Notes: generated from the sequence alone by a model not told the origin. A stretch of 64,000 nt of DNA from Marinobacter mangrovi (GCF_016798325.1 NZ_JAERVO010000009.1:62001-126000), one strand, 5' to 3'; positions 18,405-29,149 are shown, numbered from the stretch's first letter. A program made the numbers and translations.

Positions 18405-19058
18405 CTACAGTTTTTCAGCCCGGGCCCAGCTCCCTGGCCGGCCATGCACTTCCCAGTCGATGCGCTGTTGGAACCGTGCCAGTTTGCGATCAATGTAACG
18501 CCACCGATAAGCCGGGATTGCCGCCAGTTGCGTCGGGACGGCGGGCGCGCCCAGTCCATCGACCAGATAAAGCGTGAGCTGTTGGTCGCGACGGGCCACG
18601 ACAAGGTTGTGGGGCAGCAGGTTACGGGTCAACAGGCCGATCTGTCGCAGCCAGTCGGTGAATCGGGCGATGGCCCGTTCAATGTCCGGTGTCCGACCGT
18701 TGGTTTCCAGATAGCGCTCCAGGGTGATGCCGGGGCGGCCGTCGGCCTCGGTGATCAGTTCGCTGACATTGGCCGGTCCGAGTGTGGTGTCGACGCTGCC
18801 ATGGAATCGGGGCAGGTGAAGCCAGGCCTGTTCCGGATTGGGTAGCCCTTTGATCTGGCGATGCGCGATGATTTCCTGTCGATTATCATTGATGCGATCC
18901 CGGCCCAGCAGTTTCTTGTACCAGGGTTGTCGCGCAAACCGGGCCTCAATATTTTCCGGTCGCAACACCTTGAGGCACAGCCTGTGATCATCCGGGTGAA
19001 TGTAGCAGGTCCGGTTATATCCCGCTGCGAATGGCGGCTGATGGGTCAGGTCAATCAT
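18405..19058 (-). CDS. YrbL-like protein (kinase fold)
   Basis: 217 residues from the preferred start MIDLTHQPPF at 19058; the open frame continues upstream to 19202 but overlaps the divergent gene's leader. GYNRTCYIHPDDHRLCLKVL matches the start of the YrbL family (PF10707, PhoP-regulated YrbL), which has a protein-kinase-like fold. A catalytic-loop-like segment, LLTRNLLPHNLVVARRD, followed by LYLVDGLGAP, fits the HxxN and DG motifs. The substrate is unknown in the family. Its place among LPS genes suggests it phosphorylates a glycan or lipid A component, a role parallel to KdkA. That last step is inference. Confidence 0.75.
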   Translation of the reverse strand: MIDLTHQPPFAAGYNRTCYIHPDDHRLCLKVLRPENIEARFARQPWYKKLLGRDRINDNRQEIIAHRQIKGLPNPEQAWLHLPRFHGSVDTTLGPANVSELITEADGRPGITLERYLETNGRTPDIERAIARFTDWLRQIGLLTRNLLPHNLVVARRDQQLTLYLVDGLGAPAVPTQLAAIPAYRWRYIDRKLARFQQRIDWEVHGRPGSWARAEKL

Positions 19059-19140
19059 GATGCGAGCCGGGCTGGATGGTTGCTTTGAGCGTAATTTAGC
19101 ACGTTCCAGCGGCCGCAGAAGAGAGCGGGAGCGAGACCTT

Positions 19141-19812
19141 ATGGTGGAGAAAGGCTGTATTGCGTACGGCGACTGCAACACGGAGGGGATTGCCGGTTTC
19201 ACCGGTCAGCTCTGGCCTGATCGGGTGGCCCATATCTTGGGGCTGCCGCTGGTTAACTGTGGCCACACCATGAGTACCACCCGGGAACTGCGCCGCTATG
19301 CGCGAGCGTTTCCGCCGTCGGATCACGGGTTTGCGTTTATCCAGTACGGCCTGGTGGATTCCTGGCTGACCTTCCGGGGAGCGCCCTACGTGCTCTATTA
19401 CCCGGATAACCCGCTGCGCAAATTGGCGCGCAAATGGGTAAAGACACTCAAGAAGCGAGCTCGCCGCTGGCACCTGCAGGACCGGTGGGGCGCGGTTGAA
19501 CAGGTGCCTTTGGAGGAATATCTCAGTCATCTGCGTGCGGTGATCACGTCGGCGCCGGCCACTCAGTTCGTGCTCGTTGGCACGGCTCCCAACCTGGATG
19601 AGCCCCGCAATCCCCGCATCCAGCGCTATAACCGGGCGCTCGCCGAGCTGGCGGAGCGGCTGGACAATGCCGTCTATGCCGATGCCTACGCCGCATTATG
19701 GGCCGGTCGAGAGCGCACGCTGATGAACGATGGCACCCATTTGACCGATGAAGGCCATCGCATTCTGGCGGATGCGGTGCTCGATGTTATCCGTCGACGT
19801 GTTGCGGCGTGA
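19141..19812 (+). CDS. SGNH/GDSL-hydrolase-like protein with altered active-site residues
   Basis: 223 residues. Block I reads YGDCNTEG (9-16), so Cys12 stands where the GDS serine nucleophile normally sits. Block II Gly is in NCGHT, block III reads YGLVD (69-73) rather than GxND, and block V is DGTHLTDEGH with Asp197 and His200 intact. The fold call is therefore reasonable but the chemistry is unclear. There is no signal peptide, so it is cytoplasmic. ATG 19141 follows a GGGAGCGAG ribosome site; the longer frame from 19057 has none. It is divergent from the YrbL-like gene and overlaps the end of the convergent GT4 gene by 26 nt. Confidence 0.7.
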   Translation: MVEKGCIAYGDCNTEGIAGFTGQLWPDRVAHILGLPLVNCGHTMSTTRELRRYARAFPPSDHGFAFIQYGLVDSWLTFRGAPYVLYYPDNPLRKLARKWVKTLKKRARRWHLQDRWGAVEQVPLEEYLSHLRAVITSAPATQFVLVGTAPNLDEPRNPRIQRYNRALAELAERLDNAVYADAYAALWAGRERTLMNDGTHLTDEGHRILADAVLDVIRRRVAA

Positions 19813-20836
19813 GTTCCGCATAGACGGCGAGTGTCTTATCTGTCATGGCCTCCAGCGTGAGCGTCTGTCGGGCCAGTTCGAAGCTGGCATGCTGGCGTCG
19901 TTGCAGCGTCGAAGCATTCGCCAGGTTCTTCTGGAGCAGCGAGGCAAGATCTCCCGTTGCCGTTGATGCGGCGATGCAGCTACTGGGTAGGAAATGCGCC
20001 ACCCCGCTGACTGGCGTGGCCAACACCGGGCAACGATTCAACAGGGCCTCGACCATGATGTAGGGGAAGCCCTCTCGCTCAGAACTGATGACGCAGGCGT
20101 CGGCCCGGGCGAGCCAGCCGGCGACGTTGGATTCATAGCCCGGCAGGTGAATGGTGCCGGTTTGGCCGGAATCGCGGATCAACGCTTCCAGGCGGGGCCG
20201 CTCGCGACCTTCACCCAGTATCACCAGTTGGGCACTTCCGCTGTGAGCGGTGGACCAGGCCTCGATCAGCCGGTTGAAGCCCTTGACGGGTTCCAGGCGC
20301 CCGGCGGCCACAACCAGAGGCGAGGCGTCCGGAATGGGAAGTCCTGTCTCTTCCTGCGGCGGTTGCGGATCAATGCCGTTGAAGATGACCCGAACCCGCG
20401 GGTGCACCAGGTCGGCGGCCAGTTCGTCGCTGACGGCGATGACGCCGTCAAGACGTTCCAGCCCGCGGTGGGCGGACTTGGTGCCATGGACTGTGCCGAC
20501 GTAACAGGCCTCGCGGTTCCCCTGACGCCGTTTGACGCCAGCCAGCAGCTGGATCGCCTTGTTGCCCTGGGCGTGGCAGATGTCCGGCTGCAGGCGCGCC
20601 AGAATCCGTCGCAGTCGCAGCCCCAGCCAGGGATGCCGGCGGCTGAAGTGAACGGGTATTGGGTGAAAATGGGCGAACGGGATGAAGCGGTCGTGGTAGC
20701 GGGCATCGGCCAGCACATGGACTTCGTGGCCCCGCTGGGCCAGGCTGTGGGCCAAGTCCAGAGTGTGTGTTTCCATGCCGCCCCAGGTGGTACCCGGCGT
20801 GGCCAGGATCAGCGCAATCCGCAGCGGCCCATTCAC
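19787..20836 (-). CDS. Glycosyltransferase family 4
   Basis: 349-residue GT-B enzyme. It has the N-terminal GGMETHTLDLAHSLAQRGH, typical of GT4, and the C-terminal EREGFPYIMVEALLNRCPV carrying E-x7-E. VVAAGRLEPVKGF marks the start of the donor-binding domain. It is the last gene of a leftward run in which successive genes overlap as ATGA; here the overlap with the upstream GT4 is at 20833-20836. The role in LPS core or outer glycan assembly is inferred from the operon. Confidence 0.88.
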   Translation of the reverse strand: MNGPLRIALILATPGTTWGGMETHTLDLAHSLAQRGHEVHVLADARYHDRFIPFAHFHPIPVHFSRRHPWLGLRLRRILARLQPDICHAQGNKAIQLLAGVKRRQGNREACYVGTVHGTKSAHRGLERLDGVIAVSDELAADLVHPRVRVIFNGIDPQPPQEETGLPIPDASPLVVAAGRLEPVKGFNRLIEAWSTAHSGSAQLVILGEGRERPRLEALIRDSGQTGTIHLPGYESNVAGWLARADACVISSEREGFPYIMVEALLNRCPVLATPVSGVAHFLPSSCIAASTATGDLASLLQKNLANASTLQRRQHASFELARQTLTLEAMTDKTLAVYAELTPQHVDG

Positions 20837-21951
20837 GTGACGGTCCTGCCTTGGCGCGCCAATAGCTCGCGGTAGACTGAGAGGGTGGCCTCGGTTTGGG
20901 CGGCGAGGTGAAACCGCTCGGGAATCTCGATGGCCGGTCGGGGCTGCCTCAACAAGGTTTGGGCGGTTTGCACAAACGCGCGGGTGTCATCGGGGGCCAC
21001 CAGGCCGGCCGGGAAACAGGCGCGCAGGGTTTCCGCCGCACCGCCACGCTCGAAAGCAACCACCGGCGTGCCCGACGCCAACGCCTCGGTCAGAGTTCGT
21101 CCAAAGGGTTCGGGCTTGGTGGACAGATGGCACACCAGATCCGCGAACAGGTAGAGCTCGTGCATGTCGCTGCGCTGGCCGAGAAACGTGATGCGGTCTT
21201 GCAACCCCAGCTCGTCGATCCGTTTATCCAGTTCGTCCTGGTAGCGCTGTTTGCCGCCTTCGAGCCCGCCGACGATAACGCCATGCACCTTGTCATCCTC
21301 CCGGACCAATTGGGCGATCACCTCGAGAAACGTCCGTTGGCCTTTCCAGCGCGACAGGCGTCCCGGCATCAACAGGATGCGGCGGTCGCGCAGTTGCGGG
21401 TAGTTCGCCAGCAATTGAGTGCGCCATGCCGGATCCAGCGGTGACTCGCAGAACTGACGGGTGTCGACGCCGCGCTGGATCACCGTGATCCGGTCGTCGG
21501 GCACCCTGTAGTTCTCGAGAACATAGCGGCGCACGCAGTCCGACACGGCGATCAGGTGTTCGGCCTTGGCCATGATGGCGCTGTAGGGATTGACCGAATA
21601 CATGCCGTGAAAGGTGCTGACCAGCACCGGGCGTTCTTCGGCGGGGAGCCCCTTCCAGGCCAGGTAGATCACCCAGGCGGGCATGCGCGACCGGACGTGG
21701 ATTACATCGGGTTTTAACGATTGCAGGAGTCGGCGGACCGGCCGTACCTGCCCCAGTGTGGTCAGGGACTTGCGGTGAATCGGCCGGGTGATATGTCGGG
21801 AGCCCGCGGCTTCAAGCGGCGCGACCATAGGGCCACCGGCGGAAAGCACCGTTGAGGTGTGCCCGCGTTTCACCAGTTCGGCGGCAAATTCCACCGTGCC
21901 CCGTTCGACGCCGCCGCTCTTCAGTGCCGGAAGGACCTGCAGGATCTTCAT
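20833..21951 (-). CDS. Glycosyltransferase family 4, second of pair
   Basis: 372 residues. MKILQVLPALKSGGVERGT opens a GT4 N-domain. KPEPFGRTLTEALASGTPV contains E-x7-E, and LMPGRLSRWKGQ starts the donor domain. The open frame extends far upstream to 22740, but that part is only the out-of-frame shadow of the ELM1-like gene. The ATG at 21951 overlaps that gene's stop as ATGA (21948-21951). It is translationally coupled to both neighbours, so the two GT4 enzymes and the ELM1-like protein are probably made in fixed proportion. Sugar specificity is unknown. Confidence 0.88.
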   Translation of the reverse strand: MKILQVLPALKSGGVERGTVEFAAELVKRGHTSTVLSAGGPMVAPLEAAGSRHITRPIHRKSLTTLGQVRPVRRLLQSLKPDVIHVRSRMPAWVIYLAWKGLPAEERPVLVSTFHGMYSVNPYSAIMAKAEHLIAVSDCVRRYVLENYRVPDDRITVIQRGVDTRQFCESPLDPAWRTQLLANYPQLRDRRILLMPGRLSRWKGQRTFLEVIAQLVREDDKVHGVIVGGLEGGKQRYQDELDKRIDELGLQDRITFLGQRSDMHELYLFADLVCHLSTKPEPFGRTLTEALASGTPVVAFERGGAAETLRACFPAGLVAPDDTRAFVQTAQTLLRQPRPAIEIPERFHLAAQTEATLSVYRELLARQGRTVT

Positions 21952-22892
21952 AACGAGACACCCCGGCAGCGTTCCAGCAGCCACTGGGCGGCCCGGTCGG
22001 CTTCCCACAGGGGCGGAGAAACAGGTGCAGTCGCGGCCATCACCGATGAGGCCTCCGACAGGGTATACAGCCGGCGTCTTTCCAGCAGCGCTTCCACCCC
22101 ATCCGCCACCCGGCTTCCCGAAACCGGGGGCAGACTGAACAGGCCCGTGGGGATGCCGGCGGTGAGGCTTTCGTACACCATCGAGGCGCTGTCGGGCGTG
22201 ATCCAGGCGGCGCGGCTGGCAGCCAGCGTGTGCGCCAGCCAGTGATCGTGGGTGTCCCGATGATCGCGAAAACGGACGTGAGGACTTTCGCGCTTCTGCA
22301 GGGCGCTGATCAGCTCGGCCGGTGTGCGCCGGCTGGACGTGACCGTCCAGTGCCAGTCGGGATATTCCCGAAGCAACTGATCGAGCTGTCGCAGGATCGT
22401 TTCGTCGTCCCAGCGATAATGTCTGGATGGGCCGCCGATCAGAACAACGCTGTGCTTTCGCTCGGTCAACTTCGCCATGGGTGTCAGGGTGTTCAGGACG
22501 CCGGTGGTGATCAGGGTATCGGGAAGTGGAGTGGGGTGATCGTGTTGCGGGATAATCCGGCAGTCGATCCAGCGCTGGGGGAAAGACGGGCGCATGAGCA
22601 GTGCGGTCAATGCCCCCGGGGTGCGGCGCAGCGCCAACAGCAATCGGTGAGTGCCGGTACCGGCCGCGACGATCAGGGCCGGTCGGCGCAGGTTGTCCGG
22701 AAGGTCTAAGGTCGGTCCAACGCCCAGCAAGGCGCGCCAAAGCGGCACCGTCAAGGCGCCGGCGTCGAGCCAGTGACAGCGCGCATCGGCGCAGGCCTTG
22801 AGACGATTAGCCAGGCCCCGGAGCTGGTTGCGGTGACCGGGTTTGTCGTCGTGGATCAGCCAGACCACCGGGGGCTCGACGCCGTCGGTCAT
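21948..22892 (-). CDS. ELM1-family protein (GT-B-like)
   Basis: 314 residues from ATG 22892, which overlaps the stop of the upstream acyltransferase gene as ATGA. VVWLIHDDKPGHRNQLRGL, PALIVAAGTGTHRLLLAL and ITPDSASMVYESLTAGIPTGLF match the family annotated as mitochondrial fission ELM1 (PF06258). In bacteria it has a GT-B-like two-domain organisation and unknown biochemical function. The segment ITPDSASM-x-E sits where GT-B enzymes bind a nucleotide sugar. Being sandwiched between an LpxL-type acyltransferase and a GT4 suggests a glycosyltransferase or LPS-assembly role; this is inference. Confidence 0.78.
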   Translation of the reverse strand: MTDGVEPPVVWLIHDDKPGHRNQLRGLANRLKACADARCHWLDAGALTVPLWRALLGVGPTLDLPDNLRRPALIVAAGTGTHRLLLALRRTPGALTALLMRPSFPQRWIDCRIIPQHDHPTPLPDTLITTGVLNTLTPMAKLTERKHSVVLIGGPSRHYRWDDETILRQLDQLLREYPDWHWTVTSSRRTPAELISALQKRESPHVRFRDHRDTHDHWLAHTLAASRAAWITPDSASMVYESLTAGIPTGLFSLPPVSGSRVADGVEALLERRRLYTLSEASSVMAATAPVSPPLWEADRAAQWLLERCRGVSL

Positions 22893-23851
22893 GGCCGCTT
22901 CCTGCGGTAGAAACCCGGATCGTCCCGGGACGGGCGCGTTTTGAAGCGCCGGTGCATCCACAGATACTGATCCGGATGTTTGCGCACCTCGCGTTCGATG
23001 GTCGCGTTCACCCGGGTGGCGTCCACTTCGTCGTCGCCGGACGGAAAATCCTCCAGTGGCGGATGGAAGTAGATGTCGTAACCGATCTCGTTGTCGCGCC
23101 GGAAGTGGCTGAAGGGAATCACGACGCACTCGCTGCGCTCGGCAATGCGGGCCGTGGCCGTGATGCTGGCGGCTTCCACACCGAAAAACGGCGCGAATAC
23201 GATGCCTTTGCGGCCGTAATCCTGGTCGGCCGCGTACCAGACGATGCGATTGGCCCGCAGGCGCTTGAACAGGCCCCGCAGATCCTTGCTGTTCAGCGCG
23301 ACGCCATACCGTTTCTCCCGCGAGCGGGTCATCACGGCGTTCATCAGCGGGTTGTTGTGGTCACGCTGCATCACGTCGGCATCGATAAACAGGGACACCA
23401 GGCTGCCACCCAGATCCAGGGTGCTGTAGTGACCGCCGAGCAACAGGATGCCTTTGCCTTTCTCCAGCGCACCGTTCACGTAATCAAGGCCGTGGACCTG
23501 GGTCAGGTGGCGCAGGGATTCCGGATCCCGGAACCAGGCCAGGCTGATTTCCATGATGCCAATGCCGTTGGAGTGAAAGGTTTTCCGGACCAACGCCTCC
23601 CGCTCGGCATCGCCCAACGCCGGGAAGCAGAGGTCAATATTGACCCGGCAGATATGGCGACGGCTCGACAACGTGCGGTAGGCCAGTTCGCCAATCAGGC
23701 GCCCCGCGCCCCACTGCACGCGCAGCGGCAGCTTGGCCAGCAGCCAGATCAACCCGATGGTAATCCAGGTCGGCCACCAGCGAGGGTGTCGGTAGTGGGC
23801 GAAATTGGTATCGCGGACGCGTTTGCGTTTCTTTGACTTCGATTGACTCAC
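22889..23851 (-). CDS. LpxL/LpxM-type lipid A acyltransferase, second copy
   Basis: 320 residues from GTG 23851 (VSQSKSKKRKR start; the frame also opens with a TTG at 23896). A basic N-terminus and one hydrophobic segment (about 27-42) precede VNIDLCFPALGDAE. The catalytic motif is HX4D here, HYSTLD, with H141 and D146. ADQDYGRKGIVFAPFFG is the second family block. It is the first gene of the leftward run acyltransferase-ELM1-GT4-GT4 and divergent from waaA. It likely adds a secondary acyl chain to Kdo2- or Kdo-lipid A. Which chain cannot be told. Confidence 0.88.
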   Translation of the reverse strand: MSQSKSKKRKRVRDTNFAHYRHPRWWPTWITIGLIWLLAKLPLRVQWGAGRLIGELAYRTLSSRRHICRVNIDLCFPALGDAEREALVRKTFHSNGIGIMEISLAWFRDPESLRHLTQVHGLDYVNGALEKGKGILLLGGHYSTLDLGGSLVSLFIDADVMQRDHNNPLMNAVMTRSREKRYGVALNSKDLRGLFKRLRANRIVWYAADQDYGRKGIVFAPFFGVEAASITATARIAERSECVVIPFSHFRRDNEIGYDIYFHPPLEDFPSGDDEVDATRVNATIEREVRKHPDQYLWMHRRFKTRPSRDDPGFYRRKRP

Positions 23852-24059
23852 GGTTCGTCCAGATCTCGGGGTGGAATCGTCCCTGTTGGGAAGCAAGTTT
23901 ATCAGCTATTGATGCGTTGATAAGGCCAGGTCATTGTCCGGGTTCAATTTATCGGCTGTGAATGTGACCTGTGCGGCCGTCGCAATAAAGACGCAGGACG
24001 CAACCGGACCCACATTTCGGTAGAATCCCGACAACTTCTGATCCTGCACTGGAGTGCTG

Positions 24060-25319
24060 ATGCTGCGTTTCGTCTATTCCACCCTTTTTCGCCTGATCCT
24101 GCCATTCGTGCTCATACGACTGTGGTGGCAAGGGCGGACGACGCCTGAAGCCGTTGCACACTGGCAGGACCGGATCGGCCTGATCCCGCGCAGCGACAAA
24201 CCGGTGATTTGGGTGCATGCGGTATCGGTCGGGGAGACGATTGCCGCAGCGCCACTGGTGCGCTCCCTGCTGGCGCGCCGGCCTGACGCCCGCATTCTGA
24301 TGACCGCCATGACAGCCACCGGCCGGGCGCGTGCCAACGCTCTTTTCGGGGATCGTGTGCGCTACGCCTATTCGCCCTACGATACGCCGGGCTCGGTACG
24401 TCGTTTCCTGCGGCGGGCCCGGCCACAGGCCCTGGTCATTATGGAAACGGAACTCTGGCCGAACATGATCTACCAGACCGCCGCCGCCGGCACGCCGGTC
24501 TATCTGATCAATGCGCGGCTTTCCGAGCGCTCCGCCCGCAGTTACCAGCGCTTGCCTGGGGCCAGCCGACAGCTCCTGCGGCAGATCGACTGGATTGCCG
24601 CCCAGGCAGACGGCGACGCCCAGCGTTTCGTCGAAACCGGCGCAAGAGCGGATTCGGTCTCCATTACCGGAAGCGTCAAATTCGATGTGGAGGTCACCGA
24701 TGCCTTGCGGCAGGCGGCCGCGACTCTGCGGTCACAGCTGGGCGGGGAGCGACCGGTCTGGATCGCTGCCAGCACCCATGAAGGTGAGGATGAGCAGATT
24801 CTGGACGCGCACCAGCAGGTGCTGGCTGGCACCCGTGACGCCCTGCTGGTGTTGGTGCCCCGACACCCGGAGCGATTCGACGACGTAGCGGCTCTGGTCC
24901 GTCAGCGGAATCTGGGCTTGGTGCGCCGCTCCGAGGGCGGCGATGCGTCGGATTGCCAGGTGTATCTGGCCGATACCATGGGGGAGCTCATGATGCTCTA
25001 TGGCGCGGCGGATGTGGCTTTCGTCGGTGGCTCGCTGATCGAGCGGGGCGGGCACAATCCGCTGGAGCCGGCGGCCTGGGGCATGCCGGTTGTGACCGGG
25101 CCTCATGTGTTCAATTTCGATGACATCTATGAGCGGCTGGAGAGCGGGGCGGGGCTGGTCCGTGTTCAGGATTCAAGTGAGCTGGCGGATGCGCTCGGCC
25201 GCGGTTTCGCGGATTCAGATTATCGCCAACAGCTGGGAACCAACGCGCTGGCCGTGGTCGATGCCAATCGCGGGGCGTTGAAGCGCGTGGTGGACGGGAT
25301 TGTCGAAAAGCTGGGGTAG
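24060..25319 (+). CDS. waaA: Kdo transferase (3-deoxy-D-manno-octulosonic acid transferase)
   Basis: 419 residues with one N-terminal membrane anchor (about 5-23). WaaA transfers Kdo from CMP-Kdo to lipid IVA at the inner membrane. The catalytic glutamate is in AVSVGET (E59). ELWPN, INARLSERS, GSVKFD and the C-terminal RGGHNPLEPAAWG (GHNPLEP 331-337) are diagnostic. The frame allows a GTG at 24054, but GGAG at 24051-24054 is correctly placed for ATG 24060. It precedes tolC convergently. With KdkA in the window, a mono-Kdo product that is then phosphorylated is plausible, but the number of Kdo residues added cannot be read from sequence. Confidence 0.95.
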   Translation: MLRFVYSTLFRLILPFVLIRLWWQGRTTPEAVAHWQDRIGLIPRSDKPVIWVHAVSVGETIAAAPLVRSLLARRPDARILMTAMTATGRARANALFGDRVRYAYSPYDTPGSVRRFLRRARPQALVIMETELWPNMIYQTAAAGTPVYLINARLSERSARSYQRLPGASRQLLRQIDWIAAQADGDAQRFVETGARADSVSITGSVKFDVEVTDALRQAAATLRSQLGGERPVWIAASTHEGEDEQILDAHQQVLAGTRDALLVLVPRHPERFDDVAALVRQRNLGLVRRSEGGDASDCQVYLADTMGELMMLYGAADVAFVGGSLIERGGHNPLEPAAWGMPVVTGPHVFNFDDIYERLESGAGLVRVQDSSELADALGRGFADSDYRQQLGTNALAVVDANRGALKRVVDGIVEKLG

Positions 25320-25324
25320 GGGAT

Positions 25325-25351
25325 GCTGGCGCCCGGACATAGAGCGCCAGC
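25325..25351. terminator. Stem-loop between convergent waaA and tolC
   Basis: Perfect 8-bp stem GCTGGCGC (25325-25332) with GCGCCAGC (25344-25351) and an 11-nt loop, placed in the short gap between two convergent genes. No T tract follows on either strand, so it may act as a weak or factor-dependent terminator, or as a 3'-end stabiliser. Confidence 0.5.
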
Positions 25352-25361
25352 GAGTCACAGT

Positions 25362-26744
25362 TTAGGGCGATTTGGTCGGGTCGACGGTCTTGGTGTCGTT
25401 GGCGATGGCACCGATGCCCGGCGCCGAACTGCTCAGCCAGCGGTTGAGATCCACCAGATCCTGCGGGCTCAGGGTGCCGGCCACCAGTTTCAGGTTCAGC
25501 GTGTTCACCACGTAGTCGTAGCGGGCGTTGGCGTAATCACGCAGAGACTCGTAGTAGTTCCGCTCGGCATCCAGCACTTCCACGATGTTGCGTGTGCCCA
25601 CCTCGTAACCGGCGCGGGTCGCATCCAGTGCACTGCGGCGGGACACAATGCTTTGCTCCTGGGAATTGACCGTCTCGATGTTGGAGTTGACCGTGCGGTA
25701 GAAACTGCGCGCATTTACGCTGACATCACGGCGTACCGTCTTGAGATTCTGGTCCGAGGCTTCCAACTGCGCGCGCTGCTGACGGATACTGGCTTCGGTG
25801 CCGTTACCTTCATACAGCGGAACGTTCAGTTGCAGGGCCAACACGCCTTCGGTTGTCGTACCATCGACGGTGCTCTGGTTGGGCGAGACCTGGCCAACGC
25901 CGTCCAACTCGGTGTTGCCGTATTTGGCGCTCAGATCGAGGGTCGGATAGTGCCCGGCTTTGGCCACATCCAGCAGCGACCGGTTGGCCTGGAGCGTGTA
26001 GGCGGCTGACTGCACGCGCCAGTTCTGTTGCAGGGCGATTTTTTCCCAGGCGGCCGGGTCGGTTGGCTGCGGGCGGGAGAGCGGGAATTCCTGCTGCAGG
26101 TTTTCCAGGTCGCCGGCATTCTCGCCGATCAGTCGGCTCAGCTGTTCGCGCGCGATGTCCAGATCGCTTTCGGCGGAAATCCGCTCGCTCTTGCTGGCGT
26201 CGTAGCTGGCGCGGGATTCATACACTTCGGTGATGGCGATCAGGCCTACGTCGAAACGTTCCTGCGCCTGGTCGTACTGACGCTCGAAGGCGGCTTCGGC
26301 GGCGCGCACTGTGGTCAGGTTGTCCTCGGCGCGCAGCACGTTGAAGTAGGCGGTGGCCACGTCCAGGATCAGCTGCTGCTGGGCCAGGCTGTAATCGGCC
26401 CGGGCGCTTTCGCTCTGGAACTGACTGGCGTCGTAGTTAAACCAGTTCTCGGCACGGAACAGCGGTTGGGTCAGTTCCACGCCGTAGCCGTAGGACTTGT
26501 AGGAGTCGTCGGTTCGTGGGCCATCGGTATCGATGTGCTGGGCGTTACCGTAGGCATCGATCTTCGGCAGGAGCTGGCTTCGGGTGACCTCGACGTTCGC
26601 CTGCTGGGCTTCGTAGGAGGCCCGGGCGGACGCAATGCCGGAGTCATAGGCCAGTGCCTTCTCATAAGCATCGATGAGGTCGGTCGCCATGGCCGGCTGG
26701 ACAACCAGCAGTCCGACCAGACCGGTGAGCACGGATTTCTTCAT
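25362..26744 (-). CDS. tolC: TolC-family outer membrane channel protein
   Basis: 460 residues. A signal peptide MKKSVLTGLVGLLVVQPAMA is cleaved before TDLIDAY. The mature part consists of two repeated halves of long coiled-coil helices and short beta segments, for example LSRLIGENAGDL in the first half and LEVLDAER-like IVEVLDAERNYYESLRDY in the second. Both are typical of TolC outer-membrane trimers serving RND efflux and type I secretion. ATG 26744 has AGGAG 6 nt upstream; the longer frame from 26780 lacks a ribosome site. It is a single-gene unit, with no efflux pump beside it, so it probably serves several inner-membrane partners. It is divergent from thiC. Confidence 0.93.
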   Translation of the reverse strand: MKKSVLTGLVGLLVVQPAMATDLIDAYEKALAYDSGIASARASYEAQQANVEVTRSQLLPKIDAYGNAQHIDTDGPRTDDSYKSYGYGVELTQPLFRAENWFNYDASQFQSESARADYSLAQQQLILDVATAYFNVLRAEDNLTTVRAAEAAFERQYDQAQERFDVGLIAITEVYESRASYDASKSERISAESDLDIAREQLSRLIGENAGDLENLQQEFPLSRPQPTDPAAWEKIALQQNWRVQSAAYTLQANRSLLDVAKAGHYPTLDLSAKYGNTELDGVGQVSPNQSTVDGTTTEGVLALQLNVPLYEGNGTEASIRQQRAQLEASDQNLKTVRRDVSVNARSFYRTVNSNIETVNSQEQSIVSRRSALDATRAGYEVGTRNIVEVLDAERNYYESLRDYANARYDYVVNTLNLKLVAGTLSPQDLVDLNRWLSSSAPGIGAIANDTKTVDPTKSP

Positions 26745-26914
26745 GGATTCTCCTGCCTGTGCTTGGTTAGGGAGCCTCATCCCTGAGTGTGGTCCGCGGA
26801 CCTGCGCGTCGGTCGTACTGGACAGAAGTCGGGAGGCTCGAGGGAGCGGACCTCATTATGGACAAAAATCCATCTGATCTCTACACTTGCGAAAATCACC
26901 TTTAAGGGCCTGTA

Positions 26915-26930
26915 CGCACTGTACAGTGCG
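26915..26930. promoter_or_regulatory. Perfect 16-bp palindrome in the tolC-thiC intergenic region
   Basis: CGCACTGTACAGTGCG is a perfect, loop-free palindrome 34 nt before the TPP riboswitch and about 170 nt from the tolC start. It looks like the site of a dimeric repressor or activator. The bound protein is unknown and no matching family consensus is recalled with confidence. Confidence 0.45.
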
Positions 26931-26963
26931 GTTTGCGAGCCCTTGGGTCGATCACTCAAATGC

Positions 26964-29066
<2,103 letters not shown>

Positions 29067-29119
29067 CGGCGCCACCCTGGGCCCTGTCCGGTCGGGCAGG
29101 GCCTGTCGCCTGCCAGGGG

Positions 29120-29149
29120 ACTTGCCAATCCGGGCGCCGGCCTTCTATT
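29120..29149 (+). promoter_or_regulatory. Candidate sigma-70 promoter before nudF
   Basis: TTGCCA (29120-29125) and TATTGT (29144-29149) are separated by 18 nt, 32 nt before the nudF ATG. The match is moderate. A G+C-rich hairpin (29078-29101) without a T tract lies between thiC and this site. Confidence 0.35.

Noticed and set aside
21952-22740. N-terminal extension of the GT4 gene up to 22740
   Set aside because: This part is low-complexity, Arg/Pro-rich and overlaps the ELM1-like gene in another frame; the GT4 domain begins exactly at ATG 21951.
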